DNA of 15,388 bases. Origin: an uncultured Lachnospiraceae bacterium (GTDB taxonomy: Bacteria > Bacillota > Clostridia > Lachnospirales > Lachnospiraceae). Where the stretch lies: assembly GCA_902782965.1 (NCBI GenBank), contig CACZPG010000119.1, positions 1 to 15,388 on the forward strand, written 5' to 3'. The notes under the pieces are model-generated. The model saw only the letters and a program-made list of their open reading frames with translations, had not been told where the DNA came from and did no database searches. This document shows, one piece after another, positions 1-7,592 of this stretch. Made by a program: the position numbers and the translations under genes. Each line of letters starts with the position of its first letter. The first letter of the stretch is position 1.

Positions 1-7
1 AGTATTT

Positions 8-37
8 AGCCTGCACTAAAATGTGCAGGCTTTTTTT
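8..37 (+). terminator. Rho-independent terminator of an upstream gene outside the window
   Basis: A perfect 9-bp stem (AGCCTGCAC at 8-16, GTGCAGGCT at 23-31) with a 6-base loop runs into seven T residues at 31-37. It ends a transcript that enters from the left, so the gene at 130 starts a new unit. The stem closely resembles the terminator at 2187-2216. Confidence 0.9.
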
Positions 38-56
38 GTGCAAAAGTTTTTTCACT

Positions 57-92
57 CCCCCTAATTTTTAGTTTTTAGTTTTGGTTTATATT
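57..92 (+). promoter_or_regulatory. Promoter with CCCCCTAA element, operon 130-2148
   Basis: CCCCC at 57-61 followed by TAA is separated by 25 bases (counted from the end of the C run) from a -10-like TATATT at 87-92. The place where a -35 hexamer would sit reads ATTTTT, which is not a sigma-A -35. The same arrangement with identical spacing occurs at 10221-10256 and 12743-12778, which is the main reason to call it. Transcription would start near base 99 and leave a leader of about 30 bases that contains AAGGAGG at 116-122. The T-rich repeats between the two elements may help bending. The regulator is unknown. Confidence 0.65.
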
Positions 93-129
93 AATATCAG
101 AAAATGAAAAACGAAAAGGAGGATAAGTT

Positions 130-552
130 ATGAAAAATACAATCAGATCAATAATAGGAATAGCACTTGTTTTAATAATATGTCTCAGCATTTCAGGAAA
201 TGATGTTGAAGCAGCATCTAGAAAGAACGGACTGGCAAAACCACAGCTGATCAGTTGTAAGAATACAACTCCTAGTTATTGGAAATACTGTGTAGCCGGA
301 AATAGATATACACTGAAATGGAAGAAAGTTAACGGGGCAAAAGGATATCAGGTACAGTATTCTGGAAGAGAATGGGGAGAGAAAAACTACGGCGGAATAT
401 ATACTGATACTACTAAAGATTCATATTATCACATTGGTGGATCATGTATCGATAAATTTAAAATCAGAGTTAGAGCTTACAAAGTAGTTAATGGAAAAAA
501 GGTTTACGGACCTTGGAGCAAATGGGTTGAAAGAAAATTTGTTTATAGATAA
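130..552 (+). CDS. Secreted single-domain fibronectin type III-like protein
   Basis: A 140-residue exported protein of unknown specific role. Residues 1-28 form a Sec signal peptide: basic start, hydrophobic core at about 8-22, and a likely cut after V-E-A at 26-28. The remainder, about 36-137, reads as one Fn3-like beta-sandwich, with the core strand pattern YTLKWKKVNGAKGYQVQYS and a late strand FKIRVRAYK followed by GPWSKW. Such Fn3 units usually mediate adhesion or spacing within larger surface proteins; here the domain stands alone, with no anchor or enzyme domain. Three cysteines (43, 54, 106) remain in the mature part, so one disulphide is possible. The start is supported by AAGGAGG 7 bases upstream. 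It is first in an operon with the PPC-like gene 49 bases downstream. The fold call is fairly firm, the function is not known. Confidence 0.85.
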   Translation: MKNTIRSIIGIALVLIICLSISGNDVEAASRKNGLAKPQLISCKNTTPSYWKYCVAGNRYTLKWKKVNGAKGYQVQYSGREWGEKNYGGIYTDTTKDSYYHIGGSCIDKFKIRVRAYKVVNGKKVYGPWSKWVERKFVYR

Positions 553-601
553 AGAATAACACAGATAAATACTGATAATAACACTTAGGAGGAAAGAGAT
601 T

Positions 602-1420
602 ATGAAGAAAAGAACAATGACTAATATAATAACAAAGATAATACCGATATTAATAATAGCAATGTTTGTTTTGATTATTCCACAGAAGAAGGTAAATGCT
701 GATACAATATATGACGCTAAAAACGCATCCTGGGGAAATGTTTATAGAGGATATCTAGGAACAGAATCAACTAAGTTTTATAAGATTACATTACCTAAAT
801 CTGGTTTAGTAAATATCAGCTTTTCAACATCAAGTCGTCCGGCTGATGTAGATATATTCTATGCAAAGGATATGAAGAATAGTTTGAATTATATGAGAAC
901 TGAATATAGCAATAATTATGGATTCTACACTGCACAGGAAACAGTTCCATTATTAGCTGGAACATACTATGTAAGAGTAGCAAATTGGAATGGATGGTAT
1001 GACAGTGGAAATTATGCAATCAAGCTTACATATGCGTCTTCTAAGGAAACATATAAGGAAACACCTGGCACCAGAAATGACTATTTTTCAACTGCAAAGC
1101 CAATGACTAAGGGTAAGAATTACAGAGGAATGAATCTTTACGGTCGTGATACACAGGATATGTATAAGATCAGTTCAAAGCGTAAAGGAACTTATAAGTT
1201 TACTGGCAAAGTAAACAAAGGAAGTGGAGAAACAGTTTTCTTTATATTTAATAAGAATGGACAGGATGTTACATCAAAAGTAACCGGTCAGCGTTGGATA
1301 AGTGCAAAGAGAGGCTGCTCTGTAAACTTCTCAGCAAAGCTTAACAAGGGTACATATTACTTAAAGGCTGTAAATTACAGTAGTAAGAATTACTGCTTCT
1401 ATAGTATTAAAATGAAATAA
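602..1420 (+). CDS. Secreted protein with two PPC-like (pre-peptidase C-terminal) domains
   Basis: A 272-residue exported protein. The signal peptide spans 1-33, with a hydrophobic stretch at about 10-27 and a likely cut after V-N-A. Two beta-rich domains follow, about 44-145 and 165-272. Each shows PPC-type strands: a D/K-x-Y/F-Y-K-I core (KFYKITL at 58-64, DMYKI at 186-190), then a glycine-turn closing strand (LLAGTYYVRV at 117-126, LNKGTYYLKA at 247-256). PPC domains normally sit at the C-terminus of secreted peptidases and help folding or binding; here there is no catalytic domain, so it is probably a binding or accessory protein. Its closest visible relative is the gene at 11842, which has the same two-domain layout and the shared phrase TYASSKE. 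AGGAGG lies 9 bases before the ATG. The gene sits between the Fn3-like gene and the lipoprotein in one operon. PPC assignment is by pattern and moderately sure. Confidence 0.85.
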   Translation: MKKRTMTNIITKIIPILIIAMFVLIIPQKKVNADTIYDAKNASWGNVYRGYLGTESTKFYKITLPKSGLVNISFSTSSRPADVDIFYAKDMKNSLNYMRTEYSNNYGFYTAQETVPLLAGTYYVRVANWNGWYDSGNYAIKLTYASSKETYKETPGTRNDYFSTAKPMTKGKNYRGMNLYGRDTQDMYKISSKRKGTYKFTGKVNKGSGETVFFIFNKNGQDVTSKVTGQRWISAKRGCSVNFSAKLNKGTYYLKAVNYSSKNYCFYSIKMK

Positions 1421-1455
1421 ATGATTATCTAAAATAAATTGACGAGGTGAATATT

Positions 1456-2148
1456 ATGAAGAAAAGAATAATTATATTATCTACATTATCAATATTGATG
1501 TTAACAACCGGTTGTGGAAGTAATCCGGCATCGGTAAGCTATAATCCTCCATCTACAAATGTTACCGTTTCAACATCTGCTCCAGTGGAAACAAAGACGG
1601 AAGCAGCTACAGAGACTACAACAGAAGCACCAACAGTTACGACAGAGGAAGTAAATCAGGAAACTACAACTGAACAGGCAGCAGTAGAGGTTATTGATTC
1701 TCAGGATGAAACGGTTAATACTGAAAATGAAGGTTTTGAAGATGAATTCCCTGATTACTCATATTTATCAGAGGATATGCTTATAGGATCATGGTCTCCT
1801 GATATAGATGAAGAACAGCCAAATATTATGGAGTTTTATTATAACTCAAATGGTCAGCTCTGTTATTATTACTATACACTTGTTCCGAAGGATGGATTTT
1901 CATTAATGAGAGAAGGTAATATTGCACGAATGGAATACACTCATGGACATGTAAGTACGCTTATGAATCAGGCAAGTTGCAGTTGCCTGGCGAAAGATGA
2001 TATGACTTCCGAACACTCATATTACCTAACTGAACTTGATAAAGGAATAATAACAGATCAGTTTGACGGAAAACAGATGTATAAGGTTTCTGATGACCGA
2101 TTATCTTCTGGGATATATGCATTTGATGATATTCCTCCAGAAGATTGA
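1456..2148 (+). CDS. Thr/Glu-rich surface lipoprotein, unknown function
   Basis: The start is set at ATG 1456: GAGGTG at 1444-1449 is its ribosome site, with 6 bases of spacing, so the in-frame GTG at 1447 lies inside that site and is not a credible start. The 230-residue product has a lipoprotein signal peptide ending in the lipobox L-T-T-G-C with the lipidated cysteine at 20. Residues of about 35-85 form a low-complexity Thr/Glu/Ala/Val stalk, typical of a spacer that carries a domain away from the membrane. The C-terminal part, about 95-230, has the look of a small beta-barrel: it begins with IGSWS and includes an aromatic strand, YYNSNGQLCYYYYT. It could be lipocalin-like, but I do not recognise the family. 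Two further cysteines (C-S-C) follow NQAS. It is the last gene of the operon, 35 bases after the PPC-like gene, with a terminator 38 bases downstream. Confidence 0.85.
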   Translation: MKKRIIILSTLSILMLTTGCGSNPASVSYNPPSTNVTVSTSAPVETKTEAATETTTEAPTVTTEEVNQETTTEQAAVEVIDSQDETVNTENEGFEDEFPDYSYLSEDMLIGSWSPDIDEEQPNIMEFYYNSNGQLCYYYYTLVPKDGFSLMREGNIARMEYTHGHVSTLMNQASCSCLAKDDMTSEHSYYLTELDKGIITDQFDGKQMYKVSDDRLSSGIYAFDDIPPED

Positions 2149-2186
2149 TATTAGTTTTATAAGATAGTGAAATGTAAAAATGAAGT

Positions 2187-2216
2187 AAGCCTGTACAGGA
2201 TGGTACAGGCTTTTTT
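2187..2216 (+). terminator. Rho-independent terminator after the lipoprotein gene
   Basis: A perfect 8-bp stem (GCCTGTAC at 2189-2196, GTACAGGC at 2203-2210), extended by A:T pairs at its base, has a 6-base loop and runs into six T residues (2211-2216). It closes the first secreted-protein operon and isolates the TIR unit from read-through. Confidence 0.92.
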
Positions 2217-2276
2217 ATGTGCATCTTGCGATGAACAATTCCGTCGAATAGAAATAATGATGAAAATAATTAATTA

Positions 2277-2305
2277 TTGATTGCCTGTATTTTTGCTCAT
2301 ATAAT
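2277..2305 (+). promoter_or_regulatory. Sigma-A-type promoter of the TIR / helical / kinase-RyR operon
   Basis: TTGATT at 2277-2282 and a perfect TATAAT at 2300-2305 are separated by exactly 17 bases. The predicted start of transcription is near 2312 and leaves a leader of about 35 bases with GGAAGGA at 2333-2339 before ATG 2348. There is no CCCCCTAA element, unlike the promoters of the neighbouring secreted-protein units. I saw no convincing operator or attenuator here, so steady basal expression is the simplest reading. Confidence 0.75.
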
Positions 2306-2347
2306 TAAATATAGTTATTTAAATCATTAGACGGAAGGAATGGACAT

Positions 2348-5300
2348 ATGAATACTACTGATTATAAATACTCGGCTTTTATTTCATATAAACATAATCC
2401 TGATGAAAAGATTGCCAGCCTGGTGCAATACCAAATAGAACATTATAGAGTTCCTAAAAAATGGAGACAGGCCAGTGTTGTTGAGGATAAAAGATTCAGA
2501 AAGGTATTTAGGGATAGTACGGAATTATCTGGATATCATGATTTGTCCGAGGCTATTCAAAGGGCACTCATTTCTTCAGAATATCTTATAGTAATTATAT
2601 CAAAGGAAACTATTGACAGTCCCTGGGTTTCCAGAGAGATAGAATTCTTTCTTAAACATCATGATAGAGATCATGTTATCACTGTTATTTCCCATGTTGA
2701 CAATCCAGAAGGCTTCTACCCTGAAGCTTTAACAGAAAATAAAGAGACAGATGAAAAAATAGAACCGATTTCTGTTGACTATAGAAGTCTGTGTGATGAT
2801 GATAAGAATACTATAAACAGAAAAGCAAAAAGAAAGATATATAAGGATGAATTTCCGCGAATTGCAGCTCCTATGCTAGGGGTTTCTTATGATGATATAA
2901 AGCAGAGATTGGCAAGTGAGAAAAAGAAGAGGGTGACAATATCATTAGTTGCTGCCATCTCGATGCTTGCTATAGCACTTGCCTATGTTAGTTGGAGTGT
3001 AATTGAAATAAAAAAGAATTACAAAGAATCATTGAAAAGACAATCAAGAATTCTTTCAGAAGATTCAAAAAAAGCTCTGAATGATGACGATCGAATAGAA
3101 GCCATGGAATTAGCGTTGCAGGCCCTCCCTGTAGAGGAAAACAAAGATATGCCTGTAACACCTGAAGCTAGGAAAGCTTTGTCAAAGGCGGTCGGCGCTT
3201 ATGTTATCCCTGGAGAAGACTCTGAAATGGCCGTGAAAAAACTTAAAATGTCAAATGGGATTTGTGATTATGCAACGGATGAAACAGGAGATTATATCTT
3301 TTATAGGGATAATTTTAACAATGTTGTATTAAAAAATATCAAAACAGGAGATACAGAATACGAAGGGGATCTACATGAATATGGTACTATTAAGCAAGTG
3401 CTGTATCATGATAATGCCTTTTATTTATACTCGGTTACATTAGATGAAGCATATGTCTTAGCTGTTACTAAAGAAGGTGAATTATCTCTTGTAAAAGAAT
3501 TCAGTGAAGAAGAGGATGGGATTGATCCGATAGAATGCGTTGTTGTTTCGACAAATAGATATTTGGTAGTTTTTAGTTATAGATTGGAAGATGAAAAGAG
3601 ATTCCCTCTTGTGTTTTTATATGATTCCAATAGCTCTGCATGGACAAAACATGAGTATGAAACTGACTTAGGTAGCTCAATCTCATTTGGTTTTTTTGGT
3701 TATAATAAAGGGGATGATTCTATTTATTTGGCGCCATATGGTAGCTCGTTTTTCCGTTATTCGTTAGCTGATGACAAAATTAAAGAATATAAAACGGATT
3801 ATATTTGTATCAATGGCGTGATTTCCAAGGATGGCATTGCTTATATTGTAGGGTATAAAGATAATCCTCAGAATTATCATTGGGGTGAAGATACATATTA
3901 TTACAGCAATAGACAATGTGATGTAAGTGCAATAGATATGAAAGATAATTCTGTCATATGGGAGGAGCAATATATATTTGAATATCATATTTCAAATAGA
4001 GAGGGTATTTATTTTTATGATGATCAGAATGGTGAATATATTATTACTAAATCTGCTAATCACGTAAGGGTATATACTAGAGAAGATGGTCAGCTTGTTA
4101 GAGCGTATGACTACCTGGATGCTGTTGTTGATATAGATTGTTCAAATGGGATTAATGTTTTTCTATATGATGGATCAGTTTCAAATATCGATTTAAGCTT
4201 AGATGAATATCCTGTCTCAAAAAGATATAATACAGATGTTGTATTCATAAAAAGAATTTATAATGATGACGAAACTCGGACATATGTATTAAATGCTGAT
4301 AATGAGTTGCTGATATATCGTAATAATATGGGCGACAAATCCTATCATGGATTTGATATGGGTGACATTAGTAATCCTTATATAAGAGATATCGAAATAG
4401 ATGATGATAATATAGTGGTTTATTGTAGCGACAGAGATGATGATGATGATGAAAAATGCTATGTGGTTTTGATTGATAAAGAATCTTTTGAAACAAAATG
4501 GGTCATTCCGATAGAAGATGATGAAATCAGTGCAGGAGTTTTCGATTTACTGTTGAAAAAAGAAAACATCATTCTTTATGCGTCAAACTTTAAAGAGTTG
4601 GTAGTTTATAAAATCAGAGTTGATAATGGAGAATATGATCGAAATGTAATAAAATCTTCAGATAATATTGAGGAGGATGGATATTTTACTGTTGGAACAG
4701 TAACTGAATGTGACAAGAAGAACATTTGCTTTTGGAGTGTTAATTCTTCATTATTGCCAAAAGAAGATGAGAAAACTGGGGAATATTCGTTTGTTGATTA
4801 TAAAAAAAGTGAGTTGTGTTATTTTAATGAAAGCTGGACTGGGTTGGAATCAAAGGAAATAGCAGATCTTCCAGACGGTTATGATTCGGGTAGAGTGTAT
4901 AGAAGTGAAATAAACAATAAAATGGATAAACTTGTTGCTTGTATTGGAACTGATGATGTTGAATCTCCGAATTACTTTCTTTTGGCATATGATTTTCACA
5001 ATGAGAATTGGAAAGAGCTTGAAGGACTAGATGGATTACCTTTTGAGAAGGCGACAGATTTAACGATAACTATGGGAGAAGAATGTTATATTGTGAATAA
5101 TCCTTCTCAAAATGAGCTTTTACTTTATGATAACAAATCGGATGGATTGATTACAAAAATCAGTAATGGTGGATCTTCGGCGCAGGGAATTAGTATTACA
5201 GATGACGTTTTTTATATATTATGGCTTGATGGAACGTTGTGTGAATATAAACAGACAACTGGCGAACTGATCAGGTCAAGCGAGATAGCATCTTTTTCTG

Positions 5301-5557
5301 ATGAGATTAGTACGGCATGGTTTCATACAGATGATTTTTTCTTCGTGTTTATTCAGGGAGAAGCATATTGGTCTACTTTATTGATAGATAAGGAATCATT
5401 AAAGGTGACAGATTCAATAGATAGTAGATTTATTACATATTTGCCAAAAAAAGACATGGTTGTTGTAAGTACGGAAGATGGAGACTTTGGGGCTTTTAAA
5501 CGACATGATCTAGATGAACTTATAGAAATGGCACAAGACGAATTAAAGGATGAATAA
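2348..5557 (+). CDS. TIR domain - transmembrane - beta-propeller-like protein
   Basis: A 1069-residue protein with a TIR domain at about 5-185. The opening strand YSAFISYKH (8-16), the FRD-x-x-E-L segment (54-60) and SPWVSREIEFF (91-101) are TIR hallmarks. Glu97 matches the catalytic glutamate of NAD-cleaving TIRs, so an active NADase or cyclic-ADP-ribose-type synthase is plausible. APMLGVSYDDIKQR (174-187) ends the domain as in a clostridial TIR - membrane - repeat protein family. A hydrophobic span at 196-217 is the single membrane segment. A helical linker with LALQALP and TPEARKALS (255-279) follows. The remaining 780 residues are acidic, beta-strand rich and reminiscent of WD40/PQQ propellers, though blades cannot be counted by eye. 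Basic residues flank both sides of the membrane span, so the propeller could be outside or inside. It heads a coupled three-gene operon and is probably sensor and effector in one. TIR call firm, propeller moderate. Confidence 0.93.
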   Translation: MNTTDYKYSAFISYKHNPDEKIASLVQYQIEHYRVPKKWRQASVVEDKRFRKVFRDSTELSGYHDLSEAIQRALISSEYLIVIISKETIDSPWVSREIEFFLKHHDRDHVITVISHVDNPEGFYPEALTENKETDEKIEPISVDYRSLCDDDKNTINRKAKRKIYKDEFPRIAAPMLGVSYDDIKQRLASEKKKRVTISLVAAISMLAIALAYVSWSVIEIKKNYKESLKRQSRILSEDSKKALNDDDRIEAMELALQALPVEENKDMPVTPEARKALSKAVGAYVIPGEDSEMAVKKLKMSNGICDYATDETGDYIFYRDNFNNVVLKNIKTGDTEYEGDLHEYGTIKQVLYHDNAFYLYSVTLDEAYVLAVTKEGELSLVKEFSEEEDGIDPIECVVVSTNRYLVVFSYRLEDEKRFPLVFLYDSNSSAWTKHEYETDLGSSISFGFFGYNKGDDSIYLAPYGSSFFRYSLADDKIKEYKTDYICINGVISKDGIAYIVGYKDNPQNYHWGEDTYYYSNRQCDVSAIDMKDNSVIWEEQYIFEYHISNREGIYFYDDQNGEYIITKSANHVRVYTREDGQLVRAYDYLDAVVDIDCSNGINVFLYDGSVSNIDLSLDEYPVSKRYNTDVVFIKRIYNDDETRTYVLNADNELLIYRNNMGDKSYHGFDMGDISNPYIRDIEIDDDNIVVYCSDRDDDDDEKCYVVLIDKESFETKWVIPIEDDEISAGVFDLLLKKENIILYASNFKELVVYKIRVDNGEYDRNVIKSSDNIEEDGYFTVGTVTECDKKNICFWSVNSSLLPKEDEKTGEYSFVDYKKSELCYFNESWTGLESKEIADLPDGYDSGRVYRSEINNKMDKLVACIGTDDVESPNYFLLAYDFHNENWKELEGLDGLPFEKATDLTITMGEECYIVNNPSQNELLLYDNKSDGLITKISNGGSSAQGISITDDVFYILWLDGTLCEYKQTTGELIRSSEIASFSDEISTAWFHTDDFFFVFIQGEAYWSTLLIDKESLKVTDSIDSRFITYLPKKDMVVVSTEDGDFGAFKRHDLDELIEMAQDELKDE

Positions 5558-5561
5558 CAAT

Positions 5562-7592
5562 ATGATGGATTATACTCAAAAAATGAATAATAATCTGCAT
5601 TCTTATTCTGCTCCTGATTCAGGACATGGAAGAGAGTATATGTATTCTTTGTTGGATATGGTTAAGGCTCATAATGAAGCGGCCCGGCCGGCTCTTGTCA
5701 GGGAAATGTTTCTCTTTGATAAAATCTATGATGGTGACGCTGTCATTAATTCTTTATCTGATTTTAGGTTCTGCCCTGTAAATCTTTCAAAAGCATTTAC
5801 AGATTCTTCTTTTGAAGAAATTGAATTACTGTTAAAAGAGATAGACGATGTAGAACTTGCTGAGCTTCTAGGAAAAAACTTAAAAGGTCTGAAAAAATCA
5901 GCTAAAGATACAAGCGGAGAATATATCAATTCAGATGCTGAATCGAATGAGAGGATTATTATTGAAGAATTATATTCCTATAAGTATGGCGAAGCTTTTC
6001 GTCTTCTTAGACGTTCAGTTTCGCCAGAGGATGCAGAACGTCTGATTAAGGGATATCTGAATGCACCATCGAAAGAAAAAGTGGATGATATAATTCATGC
6101 TATTGATTTAAAATATTGCTGCGTTGACAAGGTTAACGCGGCTTTATCTGATGAGCATTTTGATGCTGATTTTGTAAATGGAATAATTGAATCAGGGGAT
6201 AGTCATATAGACATGGGAAAGCAGATAATCAGAAGTATATATGATAAACAAACCGACTATCCGTCATCAAAGGATTATATTAGAAGAGTTGTATTGGAAT
6301 GTATGGATAAAGAACTGGATTCCAAGGACAGTATCAGGCTGATAATTGTAAAGCAGTTTCTGAAGAATGGCTATAAAGATAAGTATCTTGCTGAATATGA
6401 TTTCAAAGATCTTACGGACGATATTCTTGATTCAGTAAAAGAGGGCATTAAAGAAACATATAAGGATAATAAATCAAAATGTAAGGATGCTCTTAAAGAA
6501 TATAATAAGGCAAGCGTAGTGGCTCTTGCAGATGACATTTCAAAAGGTATTATTAAATCCAATAATGTTACAAGAGAAAAACTATTTAAGTTTGCTATTG
6601 CATTTAATATGCGTTGTTCATATACGGAGGACGAGGCTTCAGAACTGGGTGTTAGAGATGTTAATAACAGTCTGTTCGGAGATTACTATTCATATCTGTT
6701 TGTAAAAGAGGCATTAGATCGTTCGAATAATAGAGGGAAAATAGAACAGGAGGATAAAGCACTGGACTATGGCTCTATAGCAGCAGCCGTTAATTTTAAG
6801 AATCCTATTGACTGTATTTATGTCTTTTACCTTAATAATGATACGATACCTGTTTCGGACAAATGGGATAAGATCAGAAAGATGATTTCAAAGATCAATA
6901 CCGGAACTAATGATACATGTCTGGATACAAATAATATAAATGATACTATTGTCTATAAGGATGAAATGATGGACCTGGGTAAGAATGAGGATATGTTCAG
7001 GGATTATATCATGAACTTTAATATCTATTCATTTATTGGAAAAGGCTATAACATCAATTATCAGATGATCAGCGGCCGTCAATGCTATGAGCAGATTTTT
7101 GATGAAATGATTTATGATAATAATGACAACAGGAACTTCAAGAAACAATTGGAGCACATATCAAAGTTAGGAATTGGAATAAATGAATCTGAAATTTATA
7201 AATTGTGTGATTCATCAGATCAGTTTTCGCTTTTTATTGAAGAGTTTAAGGATATGATGCTCAGGATTCCGTTGGACACGGAGACGACGATACTCTATTC
7301 GGCACTTAATAATTTCGGTGACAGAATAGATGTTTCGGAGGAGGAGATTGCGGAGGCTGAGAAACGGTCGGATATTTCAAGATATGACATAATCAGGTTA
7401 TTGTATTACAAGTTTCTTCTTGAAGGTAATGCAGAGGGATTGCCATTTGATTATCTTTTTGTAATGTTTGAGAGATATGTAAATGAGTACATACTTGATA
7501 CGAGATTTCACCCGTTTAATTCTAAAAACATATTCGATGTTTTAGTAGTTTTGGCATTATTCAATAATTCGGAGAAGGGTACAGTGTTATGA
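5562..7592 (+). CDS. Large helical protein of unknown family, middle gene of the TIR operon
   Basis: I do not recognise this protein. I favour ATG 5562 (676 aa): AAAGGA at 5545-5550 lies 11 bases upstream. An in-frame ATG at 5550 would add 4 residues and overlap the TIR stop by 8 bases, but AAGG would then abut the start. It has no signal peptide and no clear membrane span, so it should be cytoplasmic. Most of it reads as successive amphipathic helices with charged surfaces, compatible with an ARM/HEAT- or TPR-like solenoid. No nucleotide-binding loop, catalytic triad or zinc site is visible. A segment at about 341-390 (KLFKFAIAFNMR, then FGDYYSYLFVKEAL), followed by NFKNPIDCIYVFYL, is the most conserved-looking part. 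Its stop overlaps the kinase start by 4 bases (ATGA). Placement between a TIR protein and a kinase-RyR protein suggests an adaptor or scaffold, which is inference. Confidence 0.87.
   Translation: MMDYTQKMNNNLHSYSAPDSGHGREYMYSLLDMVKAHNEAARPALVREMFLFDKIYDGDAVINSLSDFRFCPVNLSKAFTDSSFEEIELLLKEIDDVELAELLGKNLKGLKKSAKDTSGEYINSDAESNERIIIEELYSYKYGEAFRLLRRSVSPEDAERLIKGYLNAPSKEKVDDIIHAIDLKYCCVDKVNAALSDEHFDADFVNGIIESGDSHIDMGKQIIRSIYDKQTDYPSSKDYIRRVVLECMDKELDSKDSIRLIIVKQFLKNGYKDKYLAEYDFKDLTDDILDSVKEGIKETYKDNKSKCKDALKEYNKASVVALADDISKGIIKSNNVTREKLFKFAIAFNMRCSYTEDEASELGVRDVNNSLFGDYYSYLFVKEALDRSNNRGKIEQEDKALDYGSIAAAVNFKNPIDCIYVFYLNNDTIPVSDKWDKIRKMISKINTGTNDTCLDTNNINDTIVYKDEMMDLGKNEDMFRDYIMNFNIYSFIGKGYNINYQMISGRQCYEQIFDEMIYDNNDNRNFKKQLEHISKLGIGINESEIYKLCDSSDQFSLFIEEFKDMMLRIPLDTETTILYSALNNFGDRIDVSEEEIAEAEKRSDISRYDIIRLLYYKFLLEGNAEGLPFDYLFVMFERYVNEYILDTRFHPFNSKNIFDVLVVLALFNNSEKGTVL

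Noticed and set aside
57..92. CCCCC runs as sigma-I type -35 elements
   Set aside because: The C run resembles a sigma-I -35, but none of the three sites has the expected CGAA-type -10; each has a TATNWT box instead.
3764..3988. Antisense frames within the TIR gene and elsewhere
   Set aside because: All minus-strand frames are short, lie opposite strong genes, and lack promoters and ribosome sites; their hydrophobic look comes from A+T-rich codons read backwards.
4436..4453. GAT trinucleotide run as a phase-variation tract
   Set aside because: It has only about five units, changes in whole codons would not shift the frame, and it encodes an acidic loop in an acid-rich protein.
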